64,000 nucleotides of DNA, taken from NCBI GenBank assembly GCA_030535455.1, contig JAUNJY010000010.1, positions 15,176-79,175 on the forward strand, read 5' to 3'. Below the pieces are notes generated by a model. That model did no database searches. It worked only from the letters and a program-made list of their open reading frames with translations, and was not told the origin of the DNA. The position numbers and the translations under genes were made by a program. The DNA comes from a bacterium. GTDB lineage: Bacteria > Bacillota > Clostridia > Lachnospirales > Lachnospiraceae. Shown piece after piece: positions 42,001-49,671 of the stretch (position 1 is the stretch's first letter; every line of letters starts with the position of its first letter).

Positions 42001-42902
42001 ACAAACAAGTAGTAACTCCAGTTGTTCCTGTAACAGTATCCCCAGTAAAAGGATTTAAAGCATCCACAAGCACAGCAACAACAGCAACAGTAGTTTGGAC
42101 AAAGGCAGCTGATGTAACAGGTTATGTGCTTACTTACAAAGATGCAGCAGGAAAAACAGTAACAAAGACACTAAAAGCGTCACAAACATCTTATAAGGTA
42201 TCCGGATTATGTCCAGCAACAAGCTATGCATATTCCATTAAGGCATATAAGACAGTAAATAACAAACCAGTATACAGCAGTGCAGTAAATACGACAGTTA
42301 AGACCACAGCATTAGCAAAGGTAACCACATTTAAGGCTACAAAGACAACGAATCAGTCAATGACACTTAACTGGAATAAGGCAGCAGAAGCAAGCGGCTA
42401 TGTAATCACTTACAAGAATGCATTAAATAAGACAAGTACAACTAATGTAAATAGTGGGACTAAGACAAGTGCTAATGTTGCAAACTTATTAGGAAACAAA
42501 TCTTATACATTTACAATCAAGCCATATGTAGTAGTAAATGGAAAAAAAGTGTATGCAGCAGCAACTACAAAATCATTTAAGACAGCTAAGACTGTAAAAC
42601 CAGGAAAAGTAGAAGGTGTTAGTGCTAAAAAAGCAAGTAAGACAAGTGCAAACATCAGCTATAAGAAAGCAAAAAATGCAGCTGGTTATGAAATAGCTTA
42701 CTCTACTAAGAAATCTTCTGGATTTAAGAAGGTCTCCGTAGGAAATGTATCCAAAACAAAGATTTCTAAATTGAAATCCAAATCTACTTACTACGTAAAG
42801 GTTCGTGGATTCAGCTATGAAAATAAAGTAGTAAAAGGTAAAGTCGTTAAGACAAAGGTTTATGGTGCATATTCAAGCGTGAAAAAAGTAAGCTTAAAAT
42901 AA
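39009..42902 (+). CDS. Secreted GH28 polygalacturonase-type pectinase with fibronectin III domains
   Basis: The 1297-residue protein has a signal peptide (about 1-33, cleavage near AYAKT), one Fn3 domain (about 45-157), a GH28 right-handed beta-helix (about 170-665) and a train of Fn3-like domains (from about 690 to the end). GH28 catalytic blocks are all present: NADGIEIG (about 430), DTGDDSINF (about 450), GHGGAIAAGS (about 487) and RFKSAP (about 518). The N-terminal Fn3 and the long insert suggest an exo-acting enzyme on galacturonides. The last three modules are Lys/Thr-rich and may bind the cell wall or substrate. No LPxTG or SLH motif. Weak GGGGATT ribosome binding site. Confidence 0.9.
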   Translation: MRKRMTRITSLVAAASIACSMFVSPVGITAYAKTARLTSEVGYNDVTGLRVPTLAYDETSISLVWDKPEKYDNIADYNVYMDGKFVGTARESYEKNAEWASAYMNSFYEGYAKKDVDMVDVDIHSYKATGLKPATQYEFEVRPVNAAGKELGTSKTIKQTTAKTANVCNIVDFGAKASEKGYTYYNDEINQLIVNNTKAIQAAIDDCEDGGTVVIPKGIYMSGAIYLKSNMTLELQEGAILWGSPNTDHYEHNYLLYPYSTDTRAWALVNAYSADENQMLENIRITGQGTIYGNGFKYGKADAILGDGVSEVQYQSKNELDPADDKYKLEQWVSSSNVKVSDTSTDKAMDPNKQNYGVLAKDAFDKAKAEGKSDTVAYASRPNLVALRGVNGIYVEGVTFKNPAFHTLAILDSKNVVSADVKYITYDCNNADGIEIGNTENALIYNNFFDTGDDSINFATGLGNGVKDAEQQPSSKIWTFNNFIRNGHGGAIAAGSHTGAGICDMLVEDNVINLNEMPFRFKSAPVNGGGIYNVTIRDCAVANCKQLFVMTTSYGDANQAFAVEPADKPAEFYNISAYNITADTISKNSFYLMADVAATYKPWHTHHNLYFEDITCTNITTQKSELITGCEDVEFKNVSLNWNASKVATPAPWSTITYSKDIKFTGTTTLADKAKDAMAAPIWGDAKVSGETMVEDKTSYKTASTTLTWDAATDNTKVASYSVDVYVGDTKVDQIDDIKNTNYTVTGLSIGVDYTYKVYASDATGNKTEGPVLTQKSAGEKDTTAILTSENKEVTFSGEGYTWALAKFANAKVTDERVRGYKVYVNGKETETFYNYKIQNSAFSETISQNVRRMTAGKDNSVKIVAFTDAGLVAEYKEATVKTTENYDHKAPVWSKDAKITVTQKGTDLVLSWPKATDDTAVLGYRVYVDRKPMLADANKEFNQVNGNLTTTATTYTVKGLDLTKEHTFKVEAGDTWWKAAAGEGPFHWTFSGPTATYKQVVTPVVPVTVSPVKGFKASTSTATTATVVWTKAADVTGYVLTYKDAAGKTVTKTLKASQTSYKVSGLCPATSYAYSIKAYKTVNNKPVYSSAVNTTVKTTALAKVTTFKATKTTNQSMTLNWNKAAEASGYVITYKNALNKTSTTNVNSGTKTSANVANLLGNKSYTFTIKPYVVVNGKKVYAAATTKSFKTAKTVKPGKVEGVSAKKASKTSANISYKKAKNAAGYEIAYSTKKSSGFKKVSVGNVSKTKISKLKSKSTYYVKVRGFSYENKVVKGKVVKTKVYGAYSSVKKVSLK

Positions 42903-42925
42903 AGTAAGCCTAAAAGTAAGTAAAG

Positions 42926-42980
42926 AAGGACTTCCTATTTCGCTGGCCGATCTGGTCAATGGGATAGGGAGTTCTTTTTT
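42926..42980 (+). terminator. Rho-independent terminator of the pectinase gene
   Basis: AAGGACTTCCTATTTC (42926-42941) pairs over 16 positions (four G-T) with GGGATAGGGAGTTCTT (42961-42976), then TTTT. The T-run begins repeat copy D. Confidence 0.85.
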
Positions 42981-43152
42981 CACTCTATAGGAAAGCTCTC
43001 TCCGAGCCCTTGCCTATAGAGTGAAAAAGGCTTTCTAAAAAATAGAAAGCCAAGATGCGCACTCACTCGAAAGGAGAATGTCGCTGTCGCGACCGAGTTC
43101 GGCGCGGGCAAAGTGTCTTCTCCTGGGGGATTGAGGTCGAAGACACTTTTTT
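42975..43152 (+). repeat. Terminator-linked structured repeat, copy D (best-formed copy)
   Basis: TTTTTTCACTCTATAGG (42975-42991) pairs with CCTATAGAGTGAAAAAG (43013-43029). Second hairpin GGCTTTCT/AGAAAGCC. The core has GATGCGCACTCACTCG, AGGAGAA paired with TTCTCCT, hairpin GTCGC-TGTC-GCGAC and GTTCGGCGCGGGC. The 3' end forms a further terminator: AAAGTGTCTTC (43110-43120) pairs with GAAGACACTTT (43139-43149) before TTTTTT. Confidence 0.85.
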
Positions 43153-43226
43153 GCTACTAGTTTTAATCCGTAGATGGTATACTATACAGGAATGAATTCA
43201 ACTTGAAGAAAAAGGAGGCACAGATT

Positions 43227-43451
43227 ATGTTTGGAAAAGAAGATACTACGTATAATGACATGAGATATGATTCCATGATGCAGTGGTTATTGGAGACAAG
43301 GGAAGGTGAAGACGTTGTCAACCGAGGTGGTGCAAAGCTTACCATCGAATATATTGAACATTTAAATAAAAAGATCAAAGAACTAGAAGATAAGAATGCA
43401 TTAAAAGATGAGTTCTTAAAGAAAATGAAAAATAAAGTGAATACTAGATAA
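43227..43451 (+). CDS. Small acidic/coiled-coil protein of unknown function
   Basis: A 74-residue protein: a short N-terminal part (MFGKEDTTYNDMRYDSMMQW) and a charged helix (about 38-70) likely to form a coiled coil. ATG at 43227 with AAAGGAGG ribosome binding site; the in-frame TTG at 43203 lies upstream of it and is rejected. A TATACT at about 43177 may be its -10. No family recognised. Confidence 0.65.
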   Translation: MFGKEDTTYNDMRYDSMMQWLLETREGEDVVNRGGAKLTIEYIEHLNKKIKELEDKNALKDEFLKKMKNKVNTR

Positions 43452-43587
43452 GTTGTTCATGAAGTAAAGCATGGAAGAAATAATTCCATGCTTTTATACG
43501 TCAGACAGCATGCATTCTTCCAGTAAATCCATATTCCACCAAGGAAGAAACTCATATATACTGGGAGAAACGACAGGAGGATACGAA

Positions 43588-44715
43588 ATGAGAAAAAAAC
43601 TAATAACAATGGCACTTGGCCTTACATTAGCTTTTAGTGCACAGACAATGGTTGTAAAAGCGGACAGTGCTACCGTTGTAACAATTGGGGCAAACTTAAA
43701 TGATGATCAGAAGGCAAAAATCTTTGAGTACTTTGGCGTCAGTGAAAACAGCGTAGAGGTACTTGAGATTACCAATAAAGATGAACGCGAGTATTTAGAA
43801 GGCGTGGCATCTGAAGCGCAAATTGGGAAGCGTACGTATAGCTGTGCTTATATTGAGCCTACAAGTGAGGGGAACGGAATTAATATTAAGACGGCAAACT
43901 TAAGCTGGGTGACTCCATATATGATTAAGTCAACTCTTACAACTGCTGGAATTTATGATTGTAACGTGCTTGCGGCAGCACCATTTAAGGTAAGTGGAAC
44001 AGGTGCCCTTACCGGAATTATGAAGGCATTCGAAAGCGTAACAGGGGAAACGCTAGACGAAGAAAAGAAAGAACTTGCAACAGAAGAATTGGTTATGACA
44101 GGAAATCTTGCGGATGAAATCGGAAGCGATCAAGCCACAGGAATTATTACGGATGTTAAAGATAGCGTAATAAGCCAAAATGTTGTTAATATTGACAAAA
44201 TAGAGCAAATTATTATTGATTCTAGTACTACTTATAATGTATCATTAACTAGTGAACAAGTTGATGCAATTGCAGGTACGATGGAACGACTTGCAAAGCA
44301 GGATTATGACTATGATCGTCTTGCAGATACATTCCAAAGTATTAAGGAAAGTACGGCAGAAAAATTAGGTATTGAATTAGAAACCAATGGATCTGGATTT
44401 ATTGAAGGCATAAAGAAATTTTTCGTGAACATATTTAACTGGATAAAAGGATTGTTTGATAATTCAGAGAATACAGAGGAACCTTCTACTGATCTAGGCA
44501 TCTTAGATACTACGAATGATCAGGTTTGGGGAGAGGATGTAATTATTGATTCTACAGAAGAAAGTGTTGTACCAAGCGCAACTCCTTCTATCAGTCCAAC
44601 TCCAGAGGTTACATTGGAACCGACATTGGAACCAACTGCAGATCCAACGATAGAACCAACGGAAATGCCAACGGAAGTGCCTACGATGGAACCAACGGAA
44701 GAGCCAGCGGAATAA
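43588..44715 (+). CDS. Secreted DUF1002 protein with Thr/Pro/Glu-rich tail
   Basis: The 375-residue protein has a signal peptide (MRKKLITMALGLTLAFSAQT, cleavage near VKA-D), a DUF1002 domain as in B. subtilis YpuA (about 25-260, with SCAYIEPTSEGNGINIKTAN and the AGIYDCNVLAAAPF block), a helical part, and a C-terminal tail of EPT/EPTxxPT repeats (about 340-375). DUF1002 is of unknown function. ATG at 43588 with ACAGGAGG site; an upstream ATG is rejected. The tail appears cut short by the stop, see 44716. Confidence 0.8.
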   Translation: MRKKLITMALGLTLAFSAQTMVVKADSATVVTIGANLNDDQKAKIFEYFGVSENSVEVLEITNKDEREYLEGVASEAQIGKRTYSCAYIEPTSEGNGINIKTANLSWVTPYMIKSTLTTAGIYDCNVLAAAPFKVSGTGALTGIMKAFESVTGETLDEEKKELATEELVMTGNLADEIGSDQATGIITDVKDSVISQNVVNIDKIEQIIIDSSTTYNVSLTSEQVDAIAGTMERLAKQDYDYDRLADTFQSIKESTAEKLGIELETNGSGFIEGIKKFFVNIFNWIKGLFDNSENTEEPSTDLGILDTTNDQVWGEDVIIDSTEESVVPSATPSISPTPEVTLEPTLEPTADPTIEPTEMPTEVPTMEPTEEPAE

Positions 44716-44809
44716 CCTTCTGGTACACCACAGGATCCATGCTGGTAAAACACGAAAGACTGTTGATGATACGCCTAAGGCGACAGATAATAGAGCAAAT
44801 GAAAAATAA
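44716..44809 (+). pseudogene. Possible decayed extension of the DUF1002 tail
   Basis: After the TAA the same frame continues PSGTPQDPCW, similar in style to the TP repeats. Another frame then reads KTVDDTPKATDNRANEK to a stop at 44807-44809. One nonsense and one frameshift change would extend the repeat tail by about 30 residues. Evidence is compositional only. Confidence 0.3.
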
Positions 44810-44842
44810 CGATAGATAATAATATTATTATTTGAAATAAAA

Positions 44843-44887
44843 GCTGTCATAAACCTGTGTAGCAGATTGTTTATGGCAGCATTTTTT
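44843..44887 (+). terminator. Rho-independent terminator of the DUF1002 gene
   Basis: GCTGTCATAAAC (44843-44854) pairs with GTTTATGGCAGC (44869-44880), one G-T, followed by ATTTTTT. The T-run begins repeat copy G. Confidence 0.9.
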
Positions 44888-45020
44888 ATGTTTTTATAAG
44901 ATTGTTTTTTACAATTTTATAAAAACATAAAAAATAAATCCGCAAGGAAGATATGGCATACGTGACCGGGACTGGCGCGGGGAAAATTACGATATACATA
45001 ATGCACTGGGGAATACAGAG
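44882..45020 (+). repeat. Terminator-linked structured repeat, divergent copy G
   Basis: TTTTTTATGTTTTTATAA (44882-44899) pairs perfectly with TTATAAAAACATAAAAAA (44917-44934), capped by ATTGT/ACAAT. The core is diverged: GGAAGATATGGC, GTGACCGGGACTGGCGCGG, then CACTGGGGAATACAGAG. The GCGCACTCAC module is missing. The architecture rather than the sequence identifies it. The remainder to 45117 holds no other gene. Confidence 0.6.
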
Positions 45021-45117
45021 AACGATTAATTTACAACTTTGATACAACTGGAAAACAACCATGTTATTTTCCTTAGTTATTATTATTTTTAGAGAGAAAA
45101 ATTTAGGAGGCAGGGGA

Positions 45118-46137
45118 ATGAGAAGAAGAGAAAATGGCTATGAAAGATATACTGACAGAGCCAGAATAAGCCGATTTGAAAGAAACAAAAGAAGGAAGAA
45201 AAAAATAGCGATAATTTCAGCGGCAGTTTTAGTCAGTGCAATAGCGGGGATTGCGACAACGCTAGCATTAAGAAGCGATAAGATCACGGTAAAAAAAGAA
45301 CAGCCACAGACTGAGGTATTACAACAGGTGACAGATAAGCCCAAACAACAGTCTGCGGAGGAAAATAAAGCAGAAGCTACAATTGCTCCAACAACAACGC
45401 CAACTCAAAAGCCTGAAGCGACGACAGAACAATGGGTAGGTGTAAATGAAGAAGGAAAGAAGTATAGCTACGATGCTTCTATTATCTCCAAAAAGTTAAA
45501 TAAATATGACTATAAAAACAATGGAGAAAAAATTGTATTCCTTACATTTGATGATGGTGCATCTACATCGGTAACTCCTAAGGTATTAGATGTATTGGAT
45601 CAGGAAGAAGTAAAGGCTACATTTTTCGTAATGGGAAGCAATATTGTATCTGGTGGAGACAAGGCCAAACAATTAGTACTTGAAGAGTTCAACCGAGGAC
45701 ATGCGATTGCAAACCATTCCTATAGCCACAATTATAAGACGCTGTATCCAAATAGAACTTTAAATCTAAAGAACTTTATAAAAGACTTTAATAAGAACGA
45801 AAAATTATTAAAAGGGATTATTGGCGAAGGCTTCTCAACTCGAGTATTACGCTGTCCAGGCGGTTTTATGTCTTGGAAGGGCATGTCTGAATTAACTGAC
45901 TACATGGGAAAAAATGATATGTACTCGATTGACTGGAATGCATTAAGCAAGGATGCAGAAGGAAAGAAAAAGAACGCAGATGAATTATATAAATGTGCAA
46001 TAGAAACAGCGAAAGGAAAAGAAGTGGTTGTCCTTTTAATGCATGATACTTATGGAAAAGAAGAAACAGCAAAAGCATTACCTAAGATTATCAAGTATTT
46101 CAAGAAGAACGGATACGAGTTTAAAACATTAGTATAG
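45118..46137 (+). CDS. Membrane-anchored polysaccharide deacetylase (CE4)
   Basis: The 339-residue protein has a basic cytoplasmic N-terminus, one membrane span (about 29-50), a Thr/Pro/Gln linker and a NodB domain (about 135-335) with TFDDG (about 143, catalytic base and metal Asp), HSYSH (about 201, metal His pair), RCPGG (about 245) and LMHD (about 306). It likely removes acetyl groups from peptidoglycan or another wall glycan outside the cell. Strong AGGAGG site upstream of the ATG at 45118. The sensor kinase starts 37 bases later, suggesting one operon. Confidence 0.9.
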   Translation: MRRRENGYERYTDRARISRFERNKRRKKKIAIISAAVLVSAIAGIATTLALRSDKITVKKEQPQTEVLQQVTDKPKQQSAEENKAEATIAPTTTPTQKPEATTEQWVGVNEEGKKYSYDASIISKKLNKYDYKNNGEKIVFLTFDDGASTSVTPKVLDVLDQEEVKATFFVMGSNIVSGGDKAKQLVLEEFNRGHAIANHSYSHNYKTLYPNRTLNLKNFIKDFNKNEKLLKGIIGEGFSTRVLRCPGGFMSWKGMSELTDYMGKNDMYSIDWNALSKDAEGKKKNADELYKCAIETAKGKEVVVLLMHDTYGKEETAKALPKIIKYFKKNGYEFKTLV

Positions 46138-46174
46138 TCTATAAGGTGGGGGAAACACTATTCGTGGTGATGCT

Positions 46175-47617
46175 ATGAAGTATTGGAAGAAAATATTTAT
46201 GTATTCGGTAATCCTGTTTGTAATCCTGTTAAATATCGCAGGATCTCTGCTGATTGAAAAGACATTTACAGATAGCAGACAGGAAGCGTTACGTTCAGCA
46301 GTCAATAAGTATGTAGATATTGAGAATAACCTGTATTTAAATGCAGATTATCTCATTGATGTAGACGTAACAAATAAGGCAAGCGTTCAGAATTGGAGCG
46401 ATATCATTGTGAAAGGATATACGCTAAATATGAATGCCGACGCCTTTTTTATGGAATTATATACAGAGTCAAATGAATTGATTACCTCAGATATCAATGC
46501 TAAGATTTCTGGACCAAGGCAGGAAATCATCGAAGCTAAGCCAGATGAAAAACAGTTCATAATTCGCAGAATGGAAGGAAGACGATATGTCTTTATCAGT
46601 TCCATCATTAACTTAAAGAATACTAATTTCAAATTGGTCCTTTCTAAAGATATTGAACATGTATATTCAGACAGAGTTGCAGATTATAAGTATTTTCTTT
46701 TATTGAGCGGCAGCATCTCTATTATTTTGGCAATTGGAATGTTCGTGATTTCTAAAAAGTTAACGAAGCCTATCGTTAATCTTAGCAGGATCTCCCAAAG
46801 TATTGCAGAAGGAAATTATAGCATGCGTATCTCGGAAAGTAATGCAAAGGATGAGATTGGCGTACTGGAAAAGAATTTCAATGGCATGATCGACGTGATA
46901 GAGCAGAATATTATAGAGCTTCGCTATCACAATGAGGCAAAACAACGATTTATTGACAGTCTGAGTCATGAGATAAAGACTCCCATTACCTCGATTATTG
47001 GATATTCGGATCTATTGCTTCGAAGCAAGGTGAGTGAGGAGACAAGCAGGAAGTCATTAATGTATATTAATTCAGAGGCGAAACGTTTAGAGCATTTAAA
47101 CAGTACTTTGCTGAAGCTGACATTTTTACGGGAACAGCCTTTGGAAAAGGAGATTCTTTCGTTATCGTACTGTCTGGATAATGTAGCAAGTATATTAAAG
47201 TATAAGCTGGAAAAACAAGAGGTTAGTCTTATGATGGAGGTCAAGGAGGTTAATCTTTATGGAGACAAGAGCCAGCTTGAGGTACTCCTGATTAATCTGA
47301 TTGATAATGCCTGTAAGGCTTCAAAGCCACAGGGAACGATTAAAGTCATGGGGGACTTTGCTAAGGAAAACATGGACTATAGTCTCCGAATTAAGGACTA
47401 TGGAATTGGTATGTCAATAGAAGAACTTGATAAGATCATAGAGCCATTTTATATGGTGGATCGGGCTAGGACGCGAAAAGACAATGGGGTTGGACTAGGG
47501 CTTGCAATCTGCAGCGAGGTATGCAAGAACCAAAACATCAGAATGTCATTTACAAGTGAGCAAGGGGCAGGTACGGAAGTATGCCTATTATTTGGTAAGG
47601 AGAGCCTTGTCTTATGA
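46175..47617 (+). CDS. Membrane sensor histidine kinase
   Basis: The 480-residue kinase has TM1 (about 8-28), an extracellular sensor of about 135 residues, TM2 (about 165-187), HAMP (about 188-240), HisKA with SLSHEIKTPITSIIGYSDLL (phospho-His about 265) and HATPase with NLIDNACKA, DYGIGMS and GVGLGLAI. Overlaps the next gene by 4 bases (ATGA). Together with the downstream unknown protein and regulator it forms a three-gene sensory unit. Confidence 0.9.
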   Translation: MKYWKKIFMYSVILFVILLNIAGSLLIEKTFTDSRQEALRSAVNKYVDIENNLYLNADYLIDVDVTNKASVQNWSDIIVKGYTLNMNADAFFMELYTESNELITSDINAKISGPRQEIIEAKPDEKQFIIRRMEGRRYVFISSIINLKNTNFKLVLSKDIEHVYSDRVADYKYFLLLSGSISIILAIGMFVISKKLTKPIVNLSRISQSIAEGNYSMRISESNAKDEIGVLEKNFNGMIDVIEQNIIELRYHNEAKQRFIDSLSHEIKTPITSIIGYSDLLLRSKVSEETSRKSLMYINSEAKRLEHLNSTLLKLTFLREQPLEKEILSLSYCLDNVASILKYKLEKQEVSLMMEVKEVNLYGDKSQLEVLLINLIDNACKASKPQGTIKVMGDFAKENMDYSLRIKDYGIGMSIEELDKIIEPFYMVDRARTRKDNGVGLGLAICSEVCKNQNIRMSFTSEQGAGTEVCLLFGKESLVL

Positions 47618-48267
47618 AAACGAAACTATATATTACATTAGCAATGCTGCTTTTTATAGTCCCAGCACTTGTGTTTTATCGGAGCAACAGTATTCATCAG
47701 AATGTCATATACAATGTCAGCATACTTGATACAAAGGACCAGAAAGAAAAGCCCCAGAATTATTTTATAACAAGAGTGGATGCCCTTAATCAGGCGTATA
47801 CTCTATTCTTAGAGGGGTTAGGTATAAACTTAAGGTCTTCTGAGATTACGATGTACATTAACCTATATAAGGATATGGAACACAAGAATTCTTATAATTG
47901 GCTGGTCTCTTGGTATAACAAGAAGACAATGGAAAGTTATACTTGTACCATTAGTGCAAGTGAGGATAAAGTGATTAATTTGTTTGTAGTAGAAGAAAGA
48001 GAAATTTTTCCTACGTTAGAAGAGGAGAAGAAGGCTTATTCATCTAAGGAAGTGCAGGAGGTTGTACAACGCTTCTTAAGTGTGCTTGGAAAAGATGAGG
48101 CAGAGTATCAGATTACCGAAGTCGATCCTCAATATAGCTATGAGCACTATTACAATAAGTATTTATTTATAAATAAAGAAGATGAGAAAGATAAATTTTA
48201 TATGGAAATCGATATGAGTCAGAAGTTAATCATATCATACGAGATAGATCCAGGAGATGAAAAATGA
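47614..48267 (+). CDS. Membrane-anchored extracellular protein of unknown function in the two-component operon
   Basis: The 217-residue protein has an N-terminal membrane anchor (LYITLAMLLFIVPALVFY) and an exported domain of about 190 residues containing two strand-rich repeats (YNWLVSWYNKKTMESYTCTI and YYNKYLFINKEDEKDKFYME), reminiscent of PepSY/cystatin-like modules. It overlaps both the kinase and the regulator by 4 bases, so it is made in step with them. A role as accessory sensor or kinase inhibitor, in the manner of YycH/YycI, is inferred from position. Confidence 0.7.
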   Translation: MKTKLYITLAMLLFIVPALVFYRSNSIHQNVIYNVSILDTKDQKEKPQNYFITRVDALNQAYTLFLEGLGINLRSSEITMYINLYKDMEHKNSYNWLVSWYNKKTMESYTCTISASEDKVINLFVVEEREIFPTLEEEKKAYSSKEVQEVVQRFLSVLGKDEAEYQITEVDPQYSYEHYYNKYLFINKEDEKDKFYMEIDMSQKLIISYEIDPGDEK

Positions 48268-48914
48268 GAATTTTAGTTGTAGAGGATGAAGAGCCAATTA
48301 GAAATCTGATTGCGATTAATCTGGAGATGGTTGGTTATGAGGTACTTACTAGTGAGAATGGATCAGAGGCACTTGCATTACTGGAGAGGGAACAGGTTGA
48401 CCTAATTCTTCTTGACGTGATGCTTCCTGGAATAGATGGCTTTACATTAATCGAACAAATTAATTTAGAAGAGACACCAGTTATTTTTCTGACAGCAAAG
48501 GAAAATGTATTAGACCGTGTAAAGGGACTTCGCCTAGGCGCTGACGACTATATCGTAAAACCATTTGAGTCTATTGAATTGATTGCAAGAGTGGAAGCAA
48601 CCATGCGCCGATATAAGAAAAGCAATGATAAGATCCAATTTAAAGATATTGAGATATTTTTGGATCAGAGAATTGTAAAGCAAAATGGAAAAACGGTAAA
48701 TCTGACCGTCAAGGAATTTGATTTGCTACAGCTATTCTTGCTCAATAAAAATATGGCATTATCGAGAGAGCAGATCCTTGACAAGGTGTGGGGATTTGAT
48801 TACCTGGGCATGACAAGGACTGTGGACATTCATGTGCAGAGAATTCGAGATAAACTGGGATTAAAGGATAATATTAAGACTGTGTTTAAGATTGGATATC
48901 GTCTTGAGGATTAA
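48264..48914 (+). CDS. OmpR/PhoB-family response regulator
   Basis: The 216-residue regulator has a receiver domain (phosphoacceptor Asp 51 in LILLDVMLPGIDG, acidic pair VVEDEE, Lys in IVKPFES) and a C-terminal winged helix (about 125-215) with LTVKEFDLLQLFLLN and RTVDIHVQRIRDKLG. Start overlaps the preceding stop by 4 bases. Cognate of the kinase at 46175; targets may include the adjacent deacetylase (inference). Confidence 0.9.
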   Translation: MRILVVEDEEPIRNLIAINLEMVGYEVLTSENGSEALALLEREQVDLILLDVMLPGIDGFTLIEQINLEETPVIFLTAKENVLDRVKGLRLGADDYIVKPFESIELIARVEATMRRYKKSNDKIQFKDIEIFLDQRIVKQNGKTVNLTVKEFDLLQLFLLNKNMALSREQILDKVWGFDYLGMTRTVDIHVQRIRDKLGLKDNIKTVFKIGYRLED

Positions 48915-49007
48915 CTTTTTAAAATAGATCAGTATAAGTTGTGTTAAATCTGACATTTTTGGAAATGCTATATAAGTATAGACAAAAAGATAGGACCGAG
49001 GTAGCAC

Positions 49008-49505
49008 ATGTTTAATATAGGTGAGTATGTTGTTTGTAATAATGGCGGAGTCTGCCAGGTTGAGGATATTAAGACAATTAATATGGATGGAGTCTCTAAG
49101 GAACGTCTGTATTATGTTCTTAGTCCAATCAATCAAGGGAAAAATCGAGTGTTTATTCCTTACGATAATCCCAAAGCCATCATCCGAAAAGTAATGTCAA
49201 AAGAGGATGCCACCAGCTTGATTGAAGAGATGCCGGATATTAAGGAATTAGTAGTGGACAATCAGAAGTTCAGCGAGAAAAAGTATAAGGAAATCCTTAG
49301 AAACAGCGATGGCTCAGAATTGTTCAGCATGGTGAAGATGCTTTCTAATCAAAAGAAGCAGAGAATGGATGATAAGCGTGGACTGGTTGCAATCGATGAG
49401 AAATATCTAAAGATTGCAAAGGAACGATTATGTTTTGAACTGGCATTGGCGCTAGGGATTACAAAAGAAGAAGTTGAGAAGACAATTACTAGCAGGTTCC
49501 ATTAA
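49008..49505 (+). CDS. CarD/CdnL-family transcription factor
   Basis: The 165-residue protein has an N-terminal RNA polymerase-interacting Tudor-like domain (about 1-60, FNIGEYVVCNNGGVCQVEDI) and a helical C-terminal domain (about 70-165) that contacts promoter DNA. CarD proteins stabilise open complexes of housekeeping promoters. GAGGTAGCAC ribosome binding site; monocistronic, 93 bases after the response regulator. Confidence 0.9.
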   Translation: MFNIGEYVVCNNGGVCQVEDIKTINMDGVSKERLYYVLSPINQGKNRVFIPYDNPKAIIRKVMSKEDATSLIEEMPDIKELVVDNQKFSEKKYKEILRNSDGSELFSMVKMLSNQKKQRMDDKRGLVAIDEKYLKIAKERLCFELALALGITKEEVEKTITSRFH

Positions 49506-49671
49506 GCTCCCTTAAAAGGGGACTTATGGGGAACTGCTATTTTTTTAGTTCTTTCTCATTAGAGAAAAATGGAGTACAATAAATAGTAGGATACGTAGTG
49601 AGAATACATAGTTTAAAAGGATATCGAGAATACTAATAGGATGGTAAAAGAAGTCGAAGGGAGTCTATAAC

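Noticed and set aside
43090..43115. tRNA T-arm, because of the GTTCG motif in the repeat core
   Set aside because: No acceptor or anticodon stem can be formed around it.
42975..43152. Group IIC intron, because these insert after terminators
   Set aside because: The element is only about 160 bases, without the GUGYG start, domain V sequence or an intron-encoded protein.
44503..44850. Minus-strand ORF opposite the EPT repeats with Trp/Phe/Arg-rich repeats
   Set aside because: It is the complement of the repeat tail of the DUF1002 gene and lacks translation signals.
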